Shown here piece by piece: positions 60,201-64,000 of a stretch of DNA of 64,000 bases. A model generated the notes under the pieces. It was given only the letters and a program-made list of their open reading frames with translations. It was not told the DNA's origin and did no database searches. Both the position numbers and the translations under genes were made by a program. Within the stretch, counting starts at the first letter, position 1, and every line of letters begins with the position of its first letter. Location: positions 7,106,062 through 7,170,061 of the forward strand of contig CM042085.1 in the NCBI GenBank assembly GCA_023512835.1, given 5' to 3'. This DNA comes from Taxillus chinensis (Eukaryota; Streptophyta; Magnoliopsida; Santalales; Loranthaceae).

Positions 60201-60769
60201 TCCTATCCAAACGCCAGGTATGGAAAGTCATTCATTTCCATGTAAAGCAGACGAGAAAGTATTTCCTTGCCACACTGAAGTGTCTGAAATGCACAGGAAG
60301 ATGTGATTATTTTGGTCCTAAGAAATCCGTAGGAGATAAAAACACATGTTTGCCATTTGAGATGGATGGTAGCTGCAAAGGTTCAAGGTTTCTGTTTGTC
60401 CCCGCTGGGTTTGACGTTAAAAGCAATGTGAATCTATCATCACCACAATGGGAGGGAAATATGAAAAGTTTTTCATACCATTTTGTCTTAAGTTTTTTTT
60501 TTTTCCATTACAGATGCTGGATAGATATGAGCAGCATACTCTGAAATGCGCATCATGTAGAGAAGCATACACCACGTTCCAGGCACTGCAAAAGTTCCTC
60601 CTCGGTGCAGCTGCAGTGTGCTGCTCGACGGCGGGGAATCCCTGCAGAGTTGCTGTTTCGGATCATTTTGGGGGGACTTGCGCTTGTGAGTTTTGCGCTG
60701 GCGTATGCCCTGTATGAATTACAGAAGAACTTTGTATTCGTTGATTATGTTCATGCCAAAATTGAATGA
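57275..60769 (+). pseudogene. PTC52-like Rieske gene, copy B, frameshifted
   Basis: Same seven-exon structure as copy A. Exon 1 loses one T (gcgttcctac against gcgtttcctac) and 11 bases (after ctctgcggg), which together restore the frame, then loses two more single bases. Exon 2 loses two bases, exon 3 loses two bases at its end (cacatcaagg against cacatcacaagg), exon 4 loses one, exon 6 loses two, and exon 7 gains one G (ggcggggaatcc). By eye that is about 11 indels against about 5 substitutions in 1.6 kb. As written, no functional enzyme can be made. It is a pseudogene if the sequence is right; an assembly error is plausible. Confidence 0.85.
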
Positions 60770-61163
60770 ATTAAAAACTACTTTAGGTTGCAGAATCAAT
60801 TCCAATTAATCCTTATTTTTAAAATTTTCGCCTTATCAACTATAGAAACTTACAGAAGCAATACACCTGTTATATCATGTAACGTAATATTACACCTACT
60901 TAATAGATGAGACAACACCCCTTAAAAGCCAAAAATATATGTTCACATATGTATGGACTAATTGGGTGCTTAATTAACTATAACACTGAGAGCTTGCTTC
61001 ATTATCACTTCACGGTGCCATATTTGATCGTTTAAAATATGATTGTTGCAAACACTAAAATGAAACTTTGAACATTACAACAAGCAAACCATTCTCTACA
61101 TAATCTCAAGATATCAGTGTGATGCCGTTGAGAAATAAGTTTTACGTCTTAATTCATAAAATA

Positions 61164-61199
<36 letters not shown>

Positions 61200-62391
61200 A
61201 ATAATGTCTATGATATCTTATATTGCTATCGCTTTCATTTAAATCAATGATTGATCATTATTGTTTTTTATTTATGTTCAGCAGATTTTTAAAGGATGTT
61301 GGGTAAGTTAATAGATATTTGATAGGTTTTTTATATTTTGAAAAAAAAAATCATTCAACCAAGTCTAGTACATTTTTTCCTAATATTAAAATGTTTTTTA
61401 AATTGAGCAATTTGATAAAAATATTAGATTTTATTTCCACAAAAATTAAGTATTAATTTTTTTAAAGGGATGGATTTAAATTTATTTCAAACTAATTATT
61501 CTAAATACCTACCATCTTAATTATTCAATTTTTTTGATTAAATAATATTATATATAGGTAAATTGTGTAAGTAATTCTACTTAAACTCATCATTGATATT
61601 GATTTAATATTATTTTATGTACAAAATTTGAAAGAGTTCAATTATTTTATTTTATTTTATTTCATATTAATACAATAATATAAAAAGTGTTCATACCCGA
61701 ATTTTATATATATATATATTGGGAATTGGTTTTTAAAATTTTACGACACATATATTATATAAACAATACATGTCCTTTGCGCATGTTTTTTTTTTTTTTT
61801 TGCATTTGATGTGATAATAAACATGTCCAATACAATAATAAATTTGATGTGATAATATTTTTTAAGTCCTGACCAAATTACGGATAAAATTTGACCAAAT
61901 TAATGGTTAATAAAATATTAACACGTGCATGACAATACTTGTAATTTTTTTTTTGTGCATAAAATATTTTTCATATTATTTATTCTTCGAAGGCTCAAAG
62001 TTATTATTATGAACAAAATTAAAGGAAAAAGTTCGGCGCACGAATATTCCCTATTTTCCCGCACATGTGACATTTATTTATTTATATTTATTATTATTAT
62101 TTGGAAAAAAACACGCGAGCATTTATTTCATTCGTTGGCCCAAATCCGCGCCCGCGAAACCTGAAATTTTAACGAAATTCAAATCCCCCACTACGAAATT
62201 CGAATTATAAGACCCCATCGATCTGAGACGTCCGTTTAATCGCACGGTCCGTCCTCTCTATCCGCGCTGAACCAAACCAACCAATCAAATCGCAAGCTTC
62301 ATACCCTACATATACCCAAGCAGGAACTAGACCAAACACGTACATTCCAATATTCAATCCCTCCCCTCTCACTCTTACACTCTGAACAACA
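60770..62391. other. spacer in copy B, between PTC52 pseudogene and H2B
   Basis: Repeats 53791-55414 including TA microsatellites (61166-61197 and 61704-61719), the long T run, and the H2B promoter motifs (CCAAT near 62280, TATA-like near 62306). Confidence 0.6.
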
Positions 62392-62830
62392 ATGGCACCG
62401 AAGGCAGAGAAGAAGCCAGCGGAGAAGACACCGGCGACTGCAGTGGCGGCGGCGGAGAAGGCCCCGACGGAGAAGAAGACGAAGGCACCGGCGGAAAAAA
62501 AGGTGGGAAGGACGGGTCGTTGTCGGAGAAGAAGAAGAAGCGGGCGAAGAAGAGCGTGGAGTCGTACAAGATGTACATCTTCAAGGTCCTGAAGCAGGTT
62601 CACCCGGACATCGGTGTCTCTGGAAAGGCCATGGGATCATGAACAGCTTCATCAACGACATCTTTGAGAAGCTCGCTGGGGAGTCCTCTAAGCTCGCCAG
62701 GTACAACAAGAAGCCCACCATCACCTCCAGGGAGATCCAGACTGCTGTTCGGTTGGTCCTTCCGGGTGAGCTCGCCAAACATGCCGTGTCGGAGGGTACC
62801 AAGGCTGTCACCAAGTTCACCAGTGCTTAG
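62392..62830 (+). pseudogene. histone H2B, copy B, frameshifted
   Basis: Identical in layout to 55415-55855 but with one G lost from the run in aaggtgggaagg (about 62507; four Gs in copy A) and another from ccatgggatcatg (about 62633; four Gs in copy A). The first shift converts the tail into an Arg-rich frame. The C-terminal part from MNSFINDIF to the stop is again in the normal frame only after an internal ATG. Both lesions shorten G runs by one, a typical pattern for homopolymer sequencing error as well as for slippage. Confidence 0.88.
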
Positions 62831-64000
62831 GTGTTTTTTTTGTCTTAGAGATAAACCATAATCATAGTAATTATTGGTTCTGTTGATTTCTAGCGTTCTC
62901 ATGTCTTTTAGGTCGCTGGGTTCATGTAATTTGTTGCTCTATTTATTTGGGTGTTGGACTAATGAATTTCCGTCACTAATGTTGTATGACAGAAGAATCC
63001 AATGTGGTAAGATTGGATTATGCCTTGAATTGTTGAGGGCCTTATTGAGGACGTGAAGGGTTTGGTGAGACACTGACTATGAGAGGCTTGTGATTTGCGG
63101 TGCTCCTATGCTAGAGCTTATGGGGATTGGGGGGAGTGAATTATAATACATTGTGGCGACATCGCTAAACCAATAAGAACTTTTGGGATTAGCGTATGCA
63201 CGGAATTTTTTTTCTTTTTCTCCCGTTTTTGATTTTTCTTAGGGTGGTTTTTTTTCCTTAGTAGATGTCGTGTACGTGCCGTCTCTGGGTCTTCATTTTG
63301 ACCACCCTGTTGCATCCAGTAATGGATTTGGTGAACAGGAAGAGACTGGTTTGGATTAATGCATTATGGACTAATGTATTGTTTGGAGTAGACTAATGCA
63401 TAGCAAAACACATTAGTAGTAGCAGTAATATTGTTTGGAGGGAACTTCAATGCAACACTGTAATAGCATAATTACTAGGTCTGGCGTTTCCTTTGGCTCT
63501 AGGGGTCTGACATTTGGTAATGGTTAGTTCACTATTTAGTTAAAAACGAAAAGAAAAGAAACAGCCTATAAAAACAAAAACGTTAATATATATATATATA
63601 TATATATAAACCAAAGAGATAGGTTTTTTTTTAGTTTTCTTTAACTGGAACAAAGGTAGGCTAGGAGGGAATCAGAGGTGTCAAGAGGGAGCTCTCTTGC
63701 TGACACTTACAGTAGAGGTCACATCCATGAGGTGCAAGCACTTGTCTTTGTAGACATCGACGGTGTAAGGACACCTACACTTCTGGGATCTCCGTGAAAA
63801 GCTTAGTTGTGGGGGTGAAAGGTCCAGTCTTTTATTGGGGTCAAAACCGGACTCCGCGAAAACAAAAAGACAGGAATGGATGTAATTAGCTTTTAAGGAT
63901 TTATATTTTTTTATTTATTGTAATTAACATGTTTTACTCAAGAAAAAAATAATTATAAAAAGATGAAATTAACTTTTTAAGAATTTATTTTAAAATAATA
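62831..64000. other. right-end intergenic region
   Basis: The 3' region of H2B copy B to 63008, then unique sequence. A short internal repeat with words such as actaatgcat and tgtttgga lies at 63350-63440. A TA microsatellite lies at about 63588-63608, and a moderately GC-rich block at 63650-63860 looks like LTR-type DNA but has no identifiable partner. No gene is supported. Confidence 0.45.

Larger units (their letters stand above)
56035..63008 (+). repeat. tandem duplication, copy B
   Basis: Near-identical to copy A through exons, introns and spacers, but about 30 bp shorter. The differences are dominated by 1-bp insertions and deletions. The TA microsatellites also differ (longer at 61166-61197 than at 54187-54212, shorter at 61704-61719 than at 54720-54740). 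Eight bases, caccctgg, lie at the A/B junction (56035-56042). Confidence 0.93.

Noticed and set aside
1..64000. CRISPR arrays, tRNA or rRNA genes, bacterial-type operons, plant DNA viruses
   Set aside because: None could be supported by eye. Tandem repeats here are minisatellites, microsatellites or LTR-internal arrays, and no cloverleaf or rRNA core sequence was recognised; a tRNAscan run would be needed to exclude a tRNA.

Overview
This is nuclear DNA from a flowering plant. It has spliced genes with GT-AG introns, plant-specific gene families (NDR1/HIN1-like LEA2, a PTC52-type chloroplast Rieske oxygenase, a PHD-GNAT regulator), Ty3/gypsy and Ty1/copia retrotransposons primed by initiator Met-tRNA, and many small TIR elements. 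The intronless LEA2 gene has very GC-rich third positions in AT-rich surroundings, which hints at a monocot; that is only a guess. I saw no CRISPR array, bacterial operon or viral genome.

Layout. 0-3.6 kb: a dead FAR1/MULE-type transposase fragment, a TTA-flanked MITE carrying an alpha/beta-hydrolase gene fragment, and a second MITE with a purine-rich minisatellite. 3.9-4.5 kb: NDR1/HIN1-like gene (minus). 4.5-14 kb: AT-rich intergenic DNA with MITE remnants and one exon-like relic. 14.08-14.17 kb: a 90-nt poly-G run that looks like an assembly fault. 14.2-24 kb: nested LTR retrotransposons; a young chromodomain Ty3/gypsy element (17366-22878, minus) with near-identical LTRs and a CTGAG target duplication sits inside an older LTR. 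25.2-39.3 kb: an 18-exon PHD-finger/acetyltransferase-like gene whose introns hold two antisense relics of one gypsy family and a 4.7-kb inverted-repeat structure. 40.66-41.56 kb: CKS1, with mitotic-type AACGG motifs upstream. 42.1-46.2 kb: degenerate antisense copia element. 46.3-47.2 kb: MITEs. 48.8-49.1 kb: a gene for a 70-aa membrane protein. 49.0-63.0 kb: a direct tandem duplication of about 7 kb carrying a PTC52-like gene and an intronless histone H2B gene.

In the tandem repeat, copy A is intact (532-aa Rieske oxygenase, 146-aa H2B). Copy B has frameshifts in both genes. The copies differ mostly by short indels and little by substitution, so an assembly artefact is a serious alternative to a recent duplication with pseudogenisation.

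The genes do unrelated housekeeping or regulatory jobs (stress/membrane, chromatin, cell cycle, plastid redox, chromatin packaging); no shared pathway or new multi-gene system is evident. The most interesting content is structural: gene-fragment capture by TIR elements, nesting and ageing of retroelements, intron expansion, and the duplicated block. Exon coordinates come from reading frames and splice motifs by eye, without transcript data.
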